Of a stretch of DNA of 22,562 nucleotides, positions 1 to 9,404 are shown one piece after another. Each line of letters starts with the position of its first letter. The stretch's first letter is position 1. The notes beneath the pieces are model-generated. The model saw only the letters and a program-made list of their open reading frames with translations, ran no database searches and had not been told where the DNA came from. Both the position numbers and the translations under genes were made by a program. The stretch comes from Glomus cerebriforme (Eukaryota > Glomeromycota > Glomeromycetes > Glomerales > Glomeraceae), in assembly GCA_003550305.1 (NCBI GenBank), contig QKYT01000499.1, forward strand, positions 38,655 to 61,216. The letters are read 5' to 3'.

Positions 1-232
1 ATTATAAAAAGATAAAATATAGCTCATTCAATTCGCCTCACTGAGACGTATCGAATGGTACTAATTTCGCATTTCTAGGTGCGATAGATATCGAGATATT
101 GCATTTTTTGTTTATTTTTTTATGATTTATCAAATATCTCAGCATCTATCATACCTAGAAATGCAAAATTAGTACCATTCAATACGTCTCAGCGAGGCGA
201 ATCGAATGAGCTATATTTCATCTTTTTATAAT
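1..232. repeat. Near-perfect palindrome (fold-back/MITE-like element)
   Basis: Bases 1-100 are the reverse complement of bases 133-232 with 10 mismatches, separated by a 32-base AT-rich loop (101-132). The outer ends read ATTATAAAAAGAT and the mirror ATCTTTTTATAAT. All ten mismatches are transitions. The arm carries more C and G than the surrounding DNA. The left arm starts exactly at base 1, so the left flank and any target-site duplication cannot be seen. No reading frame is present, which fits a non-autonomous fold-back or MITE-type element. The family is not recognised. Confidence 0.85.
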
Positions 233-845
233 TACTGGATAGCGAGATAATTAATAAATTGTATTTTTTAATTCTATAGTATACATATTGGGTACCTGAT
301 ATATAGCAAATTTTCTGCATTTTGAGTACCCGATATTTATAAGATATCTGTAAAATAGATCAGTTTTGACCAGTGATAATTTATATGGTGATAAATAATT
401 AAAAAACGCCATATAGTGATAAATAGCAGAGCCGTTTTTATTTTTATATTTTTTATATTTTTTATATTGAAGTTTGCTATTTATCACCAGTGATGATCAT
501 CACCAGTATTTTCAAATTTAGTAATTCTGATAATTTTGGCTAAAATTTAAGTAATTGATAAATAATTTCCTTTTTTTGGAATCTTGTATAACCTAAATTT
601 TAATTTTGAAGAGAAATAAATTGCCTTTTTGGATTGTATAATGTTACCTAAATATCCATAAAAGGAAATTCTAGCTAGCGTTAAAGTTTTAATAATAAAA
701 TTGAAAACTGAAAATGTGACACAATGTGATGAATTATTATATATATAAAGTCACATGATTACTAGTGATTTGTAGTATTTTTCTTTTATATTTTATTTTT
801 TTATATTCTATATTTTTATTTTTATATTTTTTAATTTTTTTTTTA
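233..845. other. AT-rich intergenic DNA with short inverted repeats
   Basis: No convincing gene is seen. The 78-codon open frame on the minus strand here is low-complexity and lysine/tyrosine-rich, as expected from AT-rich DNA. Between 369 and 507 there is a cluster of related motifs: GTGATAAATA at 388-397 and 416-425, a 13-base inverted repeat (416-428 with 475-487), and the perfect palindrome GTGATGATCATCAC at 490-503. A pyrimidine-rich stretch (about 770-845) leads into the purine tract that follows. Confidence 0.55.
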
Positions 846-1080
846 TTTAAAAAAAGAATAAAAAGGAAGAACAAAAAGAAGAATAAAAGGAAAAAAAATA
901 AACAAAAGAAAAAAGATTGAATAAAAAGAAAAAAATGAAAGGAAAAACAAAAAACAAAAAAAAAAGAAGAATGAAAAGAAAGAACAAAAGAATAAAACAG
1001 AAAAAAGAAAAAAAAGAAATTAAAAGAAATTAACGAAGGAAAAAAATAAAAAAAAGAAAAAAAAATTTGAAATATGACTT
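846..1080. repeat. Long purine-rich low-complexity tract
   Basis: About 235 bases of the plus strand are almost entirely A and G with scattered T and C, built from irregular GAAAAAAGAA-like units. It is preceded by a T-rich stretch (770-845), so the two can partly pair. Similar but shorter purine patches recur near 1195-1240 and 1348-1410. There is no coding potential beyond Lys/Glu/Arg homopolymer-like translations. Confidence 0.7.
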
Positions 1081-1687
1081 ACCTGTAAAACCAAAATAAA
1101 AGGACATTGCTGACATCTAAAGAAAAAGATAAATAAGAGAATCTAAGACCACCAAATGAAGAGATGTCATCAGAATCTAAAAAAAGAAGTTTAAATAAAA
1201 TAGAAAAATAAAATAAAGAACAAAAAAAAGGAAAGATTCACCTATAGAACTAATCCCAGAACTCAATATATATTAATAAATTGATTTTTATTTTTTTTGT
1301 TAAAATTATAAATAATATTTGTTTTATTTTTTTTTTTTTTTTTTTTTAGAAGAAAGAAGGGGAAATAAGAAAGAAAAGAAAACTACTTAAAAAGAAAAAA
1401 AAACTAATCTACCACCCTAAAATTTTTTTGAAAAAAATAATAAATTTTTTATTATAAAATATATATATACTGTAAATTTAAATTTATTATTATATATATA
1501 TAATTAAATTTTTACTTTATATATATTTTTAAGTTATAAATATTAAACTGTTGACGTAGTCAACAAGTGAATACTAGTATTATATTAAAATTTCTAAATT
1601 ATATTTCTAATATATTTTCAATATATAATTACTATATTTTTAAATTATATTATTAATATATGTTCGCTATATAATTGATATATAAAA
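1081..1687. other. AT-rich intergenic DNA, no gene seen
   Basis: The stretch holds purine patches, a T-run at about 1322-1347, alternating TA tracts (1457-1505) and a small near-palindrome GTTGACGTAGTCAAC at about 1550-1564. No open frame or RNA gene is supported. Confidence 0.5.
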
Positions 1688-2092
1688 TTAATATTCATAA
1701 ATATGTTAACAATATTTTTAACATATGATTGCCATATAATATTAAAATTTTATGTCATATGTTTATCATATTGTAAGCATATAGTTACAATTAGTGTTAC
1801 AATCTGAGGATATCCTTCATTTATTTATCTGTATCTGCAGATGGCGAATACTATGTTTAATCCAGATATCCTTGAATAATCTGCAAAAATCCTCAAATAT
1901 TTTCAGATTTTATCTATCAGCAGATAATAATACTGATGGATATCCATATTCGCAGATGACGAATATTCACACCATATATCTGGGTAACAGATAGATGGAT
2001 TGTATCACTAGTTATAACAGAGATAACATAAATGCAAATATCATAGGTCTGACATATGTCAAAAATATTGTTAACATATTTATGAATATTAA
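1688..2092. mobile_element. 405-bp non-autonomous element with 40-bp terminal inverted repeats
   Basis: Bases 1688-1727 and 2053-2092 are inverted copies of each other over 40 bases with a single mismatch (A/G). Each end begins with TTAATATTCATAAATATGTT; the outermost TTAA could be either repeat or a duplicated TTAA target. A second, weaker inverted pair lies inside (about 1785-1805 with 1997-2017). The centre has two similar direct copies of CAGATGRCGAATA (near 1838 and 1954) and several GGATATCC-like words. No transposase frame is present; the only open frame inside (66 codons) has no recognisable content. This is typical of a MITE; the family is not known. Confidence 0.75.
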
Positions 2093-2734
2093 AGATTTCT
2101 GTAAAGTAAATAGCGATGATATCACAATTAAATTTTACTAATTACAATCCATAACTCACAACCATAATAACTATTTAAAAAACAGTTGAGATATCAATCT
2201 TGTCTAATATTATAGATTTGTTTAATTAATTAAAAATTATTAAGAATAGTTTAATTAAGTAATAAAATATATACTTTATTTTTTATAGTTTAAAAAAAAG
2301 ATTTTAAAGATTATTTCATTTTGATTAATATTATCTTTAGTTATAAAAAATTTAAATTCAGTAATACTGTAACTGCTATTTTTTGGTTTTTAAAAAGACT
2401 AATAAAAAAGTTGATAATATTAATAAAAAATTTTAATTATTCTATATGGATATATGCTAATTGAGTTAAAAGCTTTTGTTATATTTTGATATACAATCTA
2501 TAATTTATATTTTAACTTTTAGTATTATTAATTAAAAAGTAGCCAGTTAAATAGTAAGAATTTTAATAATCCATTCTTAAACATTTTATTAATAATATAA
2601 GTATATTGAATAATGTTTAAGTTGTAATTCCAATCCATTGGTTTAGAGATTAGGTATAATTAAATAAGCTTTTATTTATGAAAATTAAGAAGTATTTAAA
2701 TATTATTTTGAGAAAGAAAGTTTTAAATTCCGAT
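2093..2734. other. AT-rich intergenic DNA, no gene seen
   Basis: No reading frame of note, RNA gene or clear repeat was found. Part of the 5' portion of the decayed transposase that follows may extend back to about 2680, where a short Lys-rich frame can be read, but nothing distinctive supports this. Confidence 0.45.
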
Positions 2735-3099
2735 TCACTGCTTAATTCTCTTTTGAAAAAATTGATCCAAGATCTATTCTGAAAGGTATATGTTTGACAT
2801 TCTGATAATGAGTGTCATCTATCAGGTATCTTTTGGGATGTCTTCCTTCCAACAAGAATTGCATTTTAAAGATTTTTAGATGTAATACTCAATGACAACA
2901 TGTAAAATAAAATAAATACAACATGTATTTATGGATCAGGAAAATCGTTACAAATGCACTTGTATAAGATGAAATGCTATCAACATACTGTACACTTAGA
3001 ATTTACAATGTCTTTTTCAATAATGTTTCAAAAGCATCTTGGACAGATTCTGAGCCTGCAGTGGATGTATTATTTGAAAGCTCCATCACAGTTAAATAG
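2735..3099 (+). pseudogene. Decayed transposase fragment, Mutator-like (MULE) type
   Basis: Two adjoining plus-strand frames read like a broken MULE transposase. In one frame (2735 to about 2941) come the words HLSGIFWDVF and then DVILNDNM, interrupted by at least four in-frame stops. A one-base shift near 2940 moves to the next frame (2944-3096), which gives IVTNALV, a stop, DEMLSTY, and then SWTDSEPAVDVLFES. This order resembles the family pattern HLTGLFW, DVILNDNT, a central ALxEDE block, and TD(A/S)(D/E)PAxDAA, where the last Asp-containing block is part of the catalytic core. The resemblance is from memory of the family, not from a search. With a frameshift, several stops and no flanking terminal repeats seen, the copy is dead and partial. 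Confidence 0.45.
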
Positions 3100-4413
3100 T
3101 TAATACAGTATCATCTTTATAATTATTAATGGATACGATCTAGTTATGTACTAATAGACCAAATTCTGCAATCATTACATTCAATATAGTGAGTATATGT
3201 CTCCGCAATAGTGAGAATACTAAAGATATTTTTATCAGTTTTATATATGTAAACTTTTTTTGTAACATCGGATGTATCTAAGCCTCATGGAAAAATTTCT
3301 TTTTCCGCTTATATTTAAAATTGGGTGTATTAAATTATTAAAGAAAAAATATTTGGTCGAGCTTTCCTACAAATAGATAAATTACCGGGTAAAAAAAATT
3401 TTAGGTTAACAAAAATAACAAACTGCGTAAGTCTTAAGAATGATCGTGAAAGGACGTTAAATTAATACAAGTATGATAGCCACGTATTTTATTAAAATTC
3501 ACATGACAAAAGTTTTTTAATTGCATCAAATGAAATCAAACCTCAGATTTGCCATTGATATAATAAAAATTTTTATTATTCGATAAGCATAAAAATTTTT
3601 TTTTATTTCGATTATAATAAATCATTTTTGTTATCGTGATTAAATCCAAGGATGAATGCAGTAGCAAAGTTGTACAAGGACAAAACAAATACTGAAGCCA
3701 CTCTTATCATCTTTTGATGCGAAAGGGCTGAGGATAAGATAAAATGAACAGTTCTCCTAAGGATAACGAAAGTAAGATAATATTTAAATCATGACATCAA
3801 ATCTGTTTAAATGAGAAAGCTAAATTATTATTTTTTTTTTTTTATAAAAGAAAGAAACTGCTGCGCATTACAAAACGTATTCGGAGATCTTTAAATCCCT
3901 GTTTAAAAGTTTCCGATATTTAGTTTTGTGGCTAATTTATTTTGTAACTTGTAATTTTCTTGATTTTTACCGAAAATGTAACCAGCTAAATAACTCGATA
4001 GAATAAAAATTTTTTTCAACGTATATATATAATTCGACAAGATTTAGAAAGAAATTTTTTTTTTTCTTTTCAGCTGACTGTCTTTAAAAAAATGGCGTAG
4101 TTAATTTTGGAGCCACAGATGGTAATAATTTCCTGAAAACTTCTTTTTTAATGATAAATTGGTATGATTGATTATAATTTGATGAATTCAGGGAAAAAAA
4201 GTATAAAAAAAGCCTCTGGTTTTCTTTTATTGAGGCTCTGGTGATCGCTTATATTCTTTTTTTTTTTTTTTAATCTTTTTCGCGTTTTTTTTTATAAACA
4301 CTAAATCTTTTTAAAGTTTATTTTCGACACAAAAAAATTTTTTAACCGTAGTTAGTAGCGCTGAACACGTGTTTAATAGATTACTTAAGACGCGAACATT
4401 TAGAAATTCCAAA
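3100..4413. other. AT-rich intergenic DNA upstream of the membrane-protein gene
   Basis: No firm gene is seen. The stretch contains T-runs (3831-3842, 4056-4066, 4259-4272) and a minus-strand 32-codon frame (3612-3710) whose start is hydrophobic, which is too short to call. The last 100 bases are the likely promoter and 5' leader of the following gene and include CACGTG at 4366-4371. Confidence 0.5.
4366..4371. promoter_or_regulatory. CACGTG E-box upstream of the membrane-protein gene
   Basis: The palindromic hexamer CACGTG lies 43 bases before the proposed ATG at 4414. CACGTG is the classic binding site of fungal bHLH factors (Cbf1/Pho4 type). Binding here is an inference; the site may also lie inside the transcribed leader. 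Confidence 0.4.
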
Positions 4414-5340
4414 ATGTCATCTTCAATAAGTTCGCCAATTACTTTTATAAATACGAATATTAGTGACGAATCTATACCGTCTATATCGGAATCAACATTC
4501 ACTTCTAAACATCGGGTTGATAAACCAGTTATAATAGTAACAAAAACAGATGTCCCTGCACAAGAAACAAAAGAGGAAGTATCGGATAAAGGATGTGTAA
4601 AAGCTTGTAGACTTATACTAATACAGAGCAAAAGAGTGTTTGAGATTCTAACATATTTCCGGTTGATTGTTGCTATAGCACTTTGTGTTTTGATTGTTAT
4701 TGATTTGATTTCAATAAAACAAAAGAAAGTGAAAGTGTCATGGATAGAAGTTCTTATGCAGGCAAGTTGAACCAGATAAAAAAAAAGTGATTTCTACCGA
4801 GATTATAATGCATTTATTATGAATGTAGGTTATCAATGCCGAATTTACACTGTTGACAGTTATATCACATCCTAAAAGAATTATTAATTTACCAAGAGCA
4901 ATAAAAATCTATATTGCTAGTCGAAAAATAAATTATAAACAAAACGAATTATTTACACCTGATATAAAAGAAACTCAAAAGAATGTCTATAAGAATTATG
5001 ATTGGTATTTATATGAAGCATTAAGAGCTGATTTAATATGTCCACCAGGAAAACTTTTAGTTGTCCTCTTATTTTGGAATATAGGAAGTTTAGCGCAATA
5101 CGGTATTTGTGGTATGAAAAATTCTTTTTTTTTTTGTTATTGTACGCGTATAAATTAAAACCTAATTTTATAATTTTTTTGATAGTAATCTTGTGGGGTT
5201 TTCAACAACAAGAACGACCAATAGAAATATATACAGTTTTAAGTGTGTTAGTATTAATATGTGAGATTTTACCTATACCTCTAGTGGTAAACCAATATAA
5301 AAAAGTCATAATAGCTAAGACAATCGCGGGTGAAAAATGA
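4414..5340 (+). CDS. Uncharacterised multi-pass membrane protein (3 exons)
   Basis: Exons 4414-4761, 4829-5111 and 5186-5340 splice to a 261-residue protein. The ATG at 4414 sits in a good context (CAAAATG); an upstream GTG in the same frame (4369) was not used. The N-terminal 60 or so residues are Ser/Thr-rich and polar. Hydrophobic segments follow at about 78-100, 112-129 (weaker), 190-215 and 223-245, with a basic loop and a soluble charged loop of about 60 residues (130-188) between the second and third. The C-terminus is short and basic. Intron 1 has a GC-AG boundary (GCAAGT donor after CAG); intron 2 is GT-AG with a T-run. I do not recognise the family. Four membrane passes suggest a small integral membrane protein; no catalytic or transport motif is seen. 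The gene is real by splicing continuity, its function is open. Confidence 0.72.
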
Positions 5341-5553
5341 TTTAATATACTTCAAAAAAAAAAGAATTCTTTTTATATCAACATTTTTAATTGACAATTA
5401 ATATTATTTCTGTAAAAGTGGAGTACACGTTATTACGCATTGCTAATGTGACAAAAACCACGCGACCTACAAAAACATTAATTTCCTAATTTAAAAACAG
5501 TAGAATTTTTTCAACACGGATATTAGTTTACTAGCCCTAATGTATTCTTGTTA

Positions 5554-5559
5554 CACGTG
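5554..5559. promoter_or_regulatory. CACGTG E-box upstream of HSBP1
   Basis: CACGTG lies 107 bases before the HSBP1 start and about 49 bases upstream of its TATA-like box, a normal place for an activator site. A related ACACGAG follows directly. Use by a bHLH factor is inferred. Confidence 0.4.
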
Positions 5560-5607
5560 TTACACGAGTAGCCGATCACACAACATCAAAAAAGTTTGAA
5601 CATCGCA

Positions 5608-5615
5608 TATAAATA
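5608..5615 (+). promoter_or_regulatory. TATA box of the HSBP1 gene
   Basis: TATAAATA sits 51 bases before the ATG at 5666, in sequence less AT-pure than its surroundings (CATCGCATATAAATAGGACC). It is the clearest TATA element in the window. It predicts a transcription start near 5640 and a leader of about 25 bases. Confidence 0.5.
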
Positions 5616-5665
5616 GGACCGAAAAAAATTTTTTCTTCTATCAAACGATTTAAAATACAAAAAAC

Positions 5666-6239
5666 ATGTCTGATGTTCCGCCTCCACCTCCACCGCCGCC
5701 GCCGCCGCCACCATCTCAAATTGACACTCAACCAAAAATTGAAGAAACCGAAGAAACCATTAAAGATACTTCTGTTGCTGTTCTAGCGGATATACAGTCA
5801 CCTCAGGAACTTACAGCATATGTGAGTTAAATTAATGTTACTTTTACATATTACATTTTTCGTTTCGTTTTGAATTTAATTAATTCCTATTTTTTATGTT
5901 ATAAGGTCGAAACTGTACTTTTACAATTGGTATGTACATTTCTTATTTAATTAAGTTTTTTGAATGAATTAATTTACTAATTTGTATTTATAAACATATT
6001 AAACTAATTCTTTAAGCAAACAAAATTCGATGATTTATCCTTACAGTTAGTTTCAAAAAGTAATAATTAATTATTTATTATCATTAAATTAATGGTCTTA
6101 ACAATTTCACTAATTTTGAATTTTTTTTTTTTTAGTGGATGATATGGCATCACGGATAGATATGCTTGAAAAATCTTTAGAAGAATTGCAACAATCTGTA
6201 TCTGAAGATGTTATAACTGAAGAAACATCAAAAACATGA
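5666..6239 (+). CDS. HSBP1: Heat shock factor-binding protein 1 homologue (4 exons)
   Basis: Exons 5666-5821, 5906-5929, 6017-6059 and 6136-6239 give 108 residues. Residues from about 47 on match the HSBP1 family: SPQELTAYVETVLLQL, then QTKFDDLS, then KMDDMASRIDMLEKSLEEL, the long heptad coiled coil that forms trimers. In animals HSBP1 binds the trimerisation coiled coil of HSF1 and damps the heat-shock response, and it has also been tied to WASH-complex assembly. The N-terminus is unusual: MSDV followed by 12 prolines and then an acidic linker, which makes it longer than the roughly 76-residue animal protein. Exon 2 is only 24 bases (VETVLLQL). A TATA box and CACGTG lie upstream. The identification is firm; the proline run is seen directly and its role is unknown. 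Confidence 0.88.
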
Positions 6240-7329
6240 TTTGTATTTATTTTTTTTAAAAAAAATATATATATTTGATTGGGAATTGGAATCATAAACG
6301 AATTGTTATTTATTAGATAAATGAATGGATTGGAAAGAATGAATAATATAATATGAACTCTAGTTTTAAATAACCTTTTTTATATTAATTTTATTTATAT
6401 TAGAAAAATAATTCAATAACAAACAACAATAAAATTATAATAGTATTAGATTAAGAGGTTAACAATCAGTTAATTTAGTTTAAATTATTACATTTTCCGT
6501 AATAATAATTTTCTCATAATAATTTAATTATTCTGTATATTGCATATGAAACTAAGTCTAAATAGTATTATTATACGTTCTATTTCTTACTATCATTTTA
6601 GCAATTTTAATTGATTTCTTTCTATATATTTTGTATAGATACATTTCTGCATATTGCCACACATCTTAATTTGAATTTAAACAAATTCGATAGTGAATTG
6701 AAATGCAAACTAAAATTCAAAAAATTGAAGCGCACCCCCTGATCAAGAATTTGCAAAATTTTACAATCAAGCTACAAATTAATTTATTCGTTTCTTTAAC
6801 AAAAATACAAATTTAGATAAACTGTCAAAGAATTCCAGAAAAATACAAAAATTTATGTATAAAAAAAACGTAATCTATATAAAATCACGTCTTTTTTATG
6901 TTATTTATAGATACATGGAAATTTTATATTATACATTTACGAGAGGTGAAAAATTACCCTCCTTATAATCACACTTTCATCCAATAATGCTTACGTAATT
7001 CTTTTAAATTTCTTTGGGTTTAGATCTTATTAATGTTTTTCGACTGCCGCTCAGATTTCAAGATCGATTTAAAATAAATCGGAAAATTTGATGATTTGAC
7101 TAACGAAAAAATTATATTTTAATCAAGATTTTTCAAAAAAAAAAACCTGAAAAAATTGTGATTGAATTTCTTATGTAATTGTGAATAAATAACAAATTTC
7201 TTTATTATATATAATCTAACTAATAAAAGTTAAACTTCAAACTTGAAATCACGTGGTAATGAAACGAATAAAGTACGATATATGATAAATCACATATTCA
7301 TAAAAAAGAAGCGTAATCTTTTCGTATCC
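6240..7329. other. Intergenic stretch between convergent HSBP1 and TANGO2-family genes
   Basis: No gene is seen. It holds the 3' flanks of both genes; an AATATATATAT stretch after the HSBP1 stop may serve 3'-end formation. CACGTG occurs at 7250-7255, about 75 bases beyond the TANGO2-family stop, where a promoter role is unlikely. A 72-codon plus-strand frame at 7243-7461 is a shadow of that gene. Confidence 0.5.
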
Positions 7330-8357
7330 CTACCTAAATTTCTCACAATTTTGCAAATTAGGAGTGGAACCAGGATCACAATCAACGACTACATCACCGA
7401 GTTTAAATCTAAACCATTGCCCTTCATCGTTTGTTATGAATTTTTCATCATCATCAAATAAATTTTTCTCTATAAATACAACATTATTATCATGATCCAC
7501 AAGTATAACAGTTGATGTACGTGTAGCATAAGATCCGTCTTCCCTATCATATTTTGATATTCTAATCGAATTATTCCATATATCATACTCTTCATTTAAT
7601 GTTTCAAGTAAATCTACCGCTATTGGTTTGCTGAGACGAAAAATATATCAATAATGTTGATTTTTTAGGCAAATAGGAATAGAACAGTTTTATTATTGTT
7701 AATATTATTGTTATTTACCTTAATAAATTAAATAAACGATCCACAATATCGGATTCGTTAGTAGACTCTTTAAGAATTAATTCCATTTCCTTTATACCTA
7801 TGTTAACTTTAGGCCAAGGATTTTCTAATAGACTATTACTTAATCCATAAATTTCGCCTTTATTCAATTCTTTAATTCCAACATTTTCTCTATTAACTAA
7901 ATAATAACTTGTTGGATTATCATGACTTAAATCTAATGTGATTAAATTAAATCCACCATATTCTTCAGATCGATTTAAAATACTTTTAAGTTGTTCATAT
8001 AAAGATTCGTCAGATTCAAGAATTGATCTTACAACAGCACCGCGAGATAATAAATTCATTGGTGGAAAATCTTCACGATAATTTGTTAAAGCCGCAAATT
8101 TTCCATACCGATTTATTCCTAACCAAGTTCCAGACTTTAACAAATCAATACCTGATAAAATATTTGGATGCCACCATGTTGCCGATGATGTTGGTCGATT
8201 CAAGTATTCATCTCGATTTGCAGCAAATATACTAAATAAATAAATATTTAAATGAAATCATTTGTACGACATCATTCATGATAATATTAAAAAAAAAAAT
8301 TTTTACTTACAATTTGTATTTAGGATGATTATCCAAAGTCCAAAATAGGATACACAT
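7330..8357 (-). CDS. TANGO2: TANGO2/NRDE-family protein (3 exons)
   Basis: Minus-strand exons 8357-8311, 8231-7719 and 7630-7330 give 286 residues. The N-terminus MCILFW keeps the Met-Cys start of the family (Cys2 is the presumed Ntn-type nucleophile), and the name-giving NRDE motif is at 21-24, in FIFAANRDEYLNRPTSSA. Further family blocks follow: GTWLGIN, GKFAALTNYRE, SRGAVV, GGFNLITLDLS, YGLSNSLLENPWPKV, and near the end YATRTSTVILVD. Animal TANGO2 is linked to Golgi/ER organisation and mitochondrial metabolism, and its relatives to intracellular haem handling; the biochemical role is still debated. The C-terminus runs about 20 residues past the usual end (WFRFKLG), with a DCDPGSTP stretch. 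Introns are GT-AG, 79 and 88 bp. The gene is convergent with HSBP1 and divergent from the desaturase. Identification is strong, function less so. Confidence 0.88.
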
Positions 8358-9404
8358 TTTTTTCTTTGGGGGTTAAATTTTCATATGACAAAAAGCCAAA
8401 TTTTGGGTTAAATAAATAGATAATTTGCTAAATTTATAAAATATTAAATAAAGGTTTTCAAAAAAGCAAAAGCAATCAACAATCTATATATATACTATTT
8501 TGTTAAATGCTAAAAAATCATCTCATTTTGATCAATATGTGGCATCATAATGTGGTCACCTGTTCTGCATGATGAATCTAAAATGCAGAAATGCAGACCG
8601 GTTGGCCACAGACTTATGACATTTAATGCCACGAGTTTATTATTTCTGCCCACTATTAATCTTTTTAGAATACTTAATTTGCACATGAAAATTTAAACAC
8701 GCGATTTCATTTTTGTAAATCATTGGGGACTATTAAATTTTTTTGGGGGAGAAAAAGACACCCTTCTGCTTAGCAAATTGTTTATATTGTTTATGTAACA
8801 AATACGAATAATTTTTTTTCCGCCCCAACTTTTAAAAATTAACCATGATCAAAAGTTTACGGCTTGGATTTTTTTAGTGCGTGGAAGGTTCTTTTATAGC
8901 TTAAATCTTTAAACTAGTTTTTACTTTTTTTATATATACGTTCAAGCGATTTTCATATTTTTTTTGTGCGGTTAAAAGCCATTCGTTTAATTTCAATGCA
9001 TATTCAATATGTAAGTACAACATTCTACTGTAAAATTATTTTTTTTTTTTGCCCCAAAAGAATTTCTTCCCCAATTCTCCCCCTTTTTTACTTTCTTTTA
9101 TCTATATATAAAGAAATAAATCAACTTTTCGTGTTCAAACTCGTGTTTTTTATGTTTACTTTATGATAATTCAAAACATGCTAAAAATATCCATTTATAA
9201 TCTATATAATCTATATATATAACTTAAAAAATTTATATATTTAAACGTTTGAAATTTTTTTTTTCTTTTTTTTTTTAATTAAAATTATATATTCTTTATT
9301 TTTTTTCTTTCGGTTCTTTGTTTCCTTATTATAATTAATATATATTTTCTTTTCAAAATAAAATTATTTTCTTCTTTTTTTTCGGTTCGTGTTTCATGTT
9401 TAAA
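8358..9404. promoter_or_regulatory. Intergenic region between divergent TANGO2-family and desaturase genes
   Basis: This stretch of about 1 kb has no gene but must hold both promoters. An imperfect inverted repeat (8539-8632, ends GTGGCAT/ATGCCAC) lies in it. The 170 bases before the desaturase ATG are strongly T/C-rich and contain two copies of TTTCGGTTC (9308-9316 and 9380-9388), the second 17 bases before the start; this looks like a pyrimidine-rich core promoter or leader. No clear TATA element stands out from the general AT-richness. Confidence 0.45.

Noticed and set aside
251..487. 78-codon minus-strand open frame
   Set aside because: It is Lys/Tyr/Ile-rich, as random AT-rich DNA gives, overlaps the inverted-repeat cluster and shows no family motif.
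4369..4413. GTG start extending the membrane protein by 15 residues
   Set aside because: Nuclear genes start at ATG; the ATG at 4414 has a good context, and the GTG lies inside CACGTG.
5038..5185. Open frame running unbroken into the third exon of the membrane protein
   Set aside because: Its first part is a shifted reading of exon 2 and the T-rich intron; splicing 5111 to 5186 gives the continuous protein.
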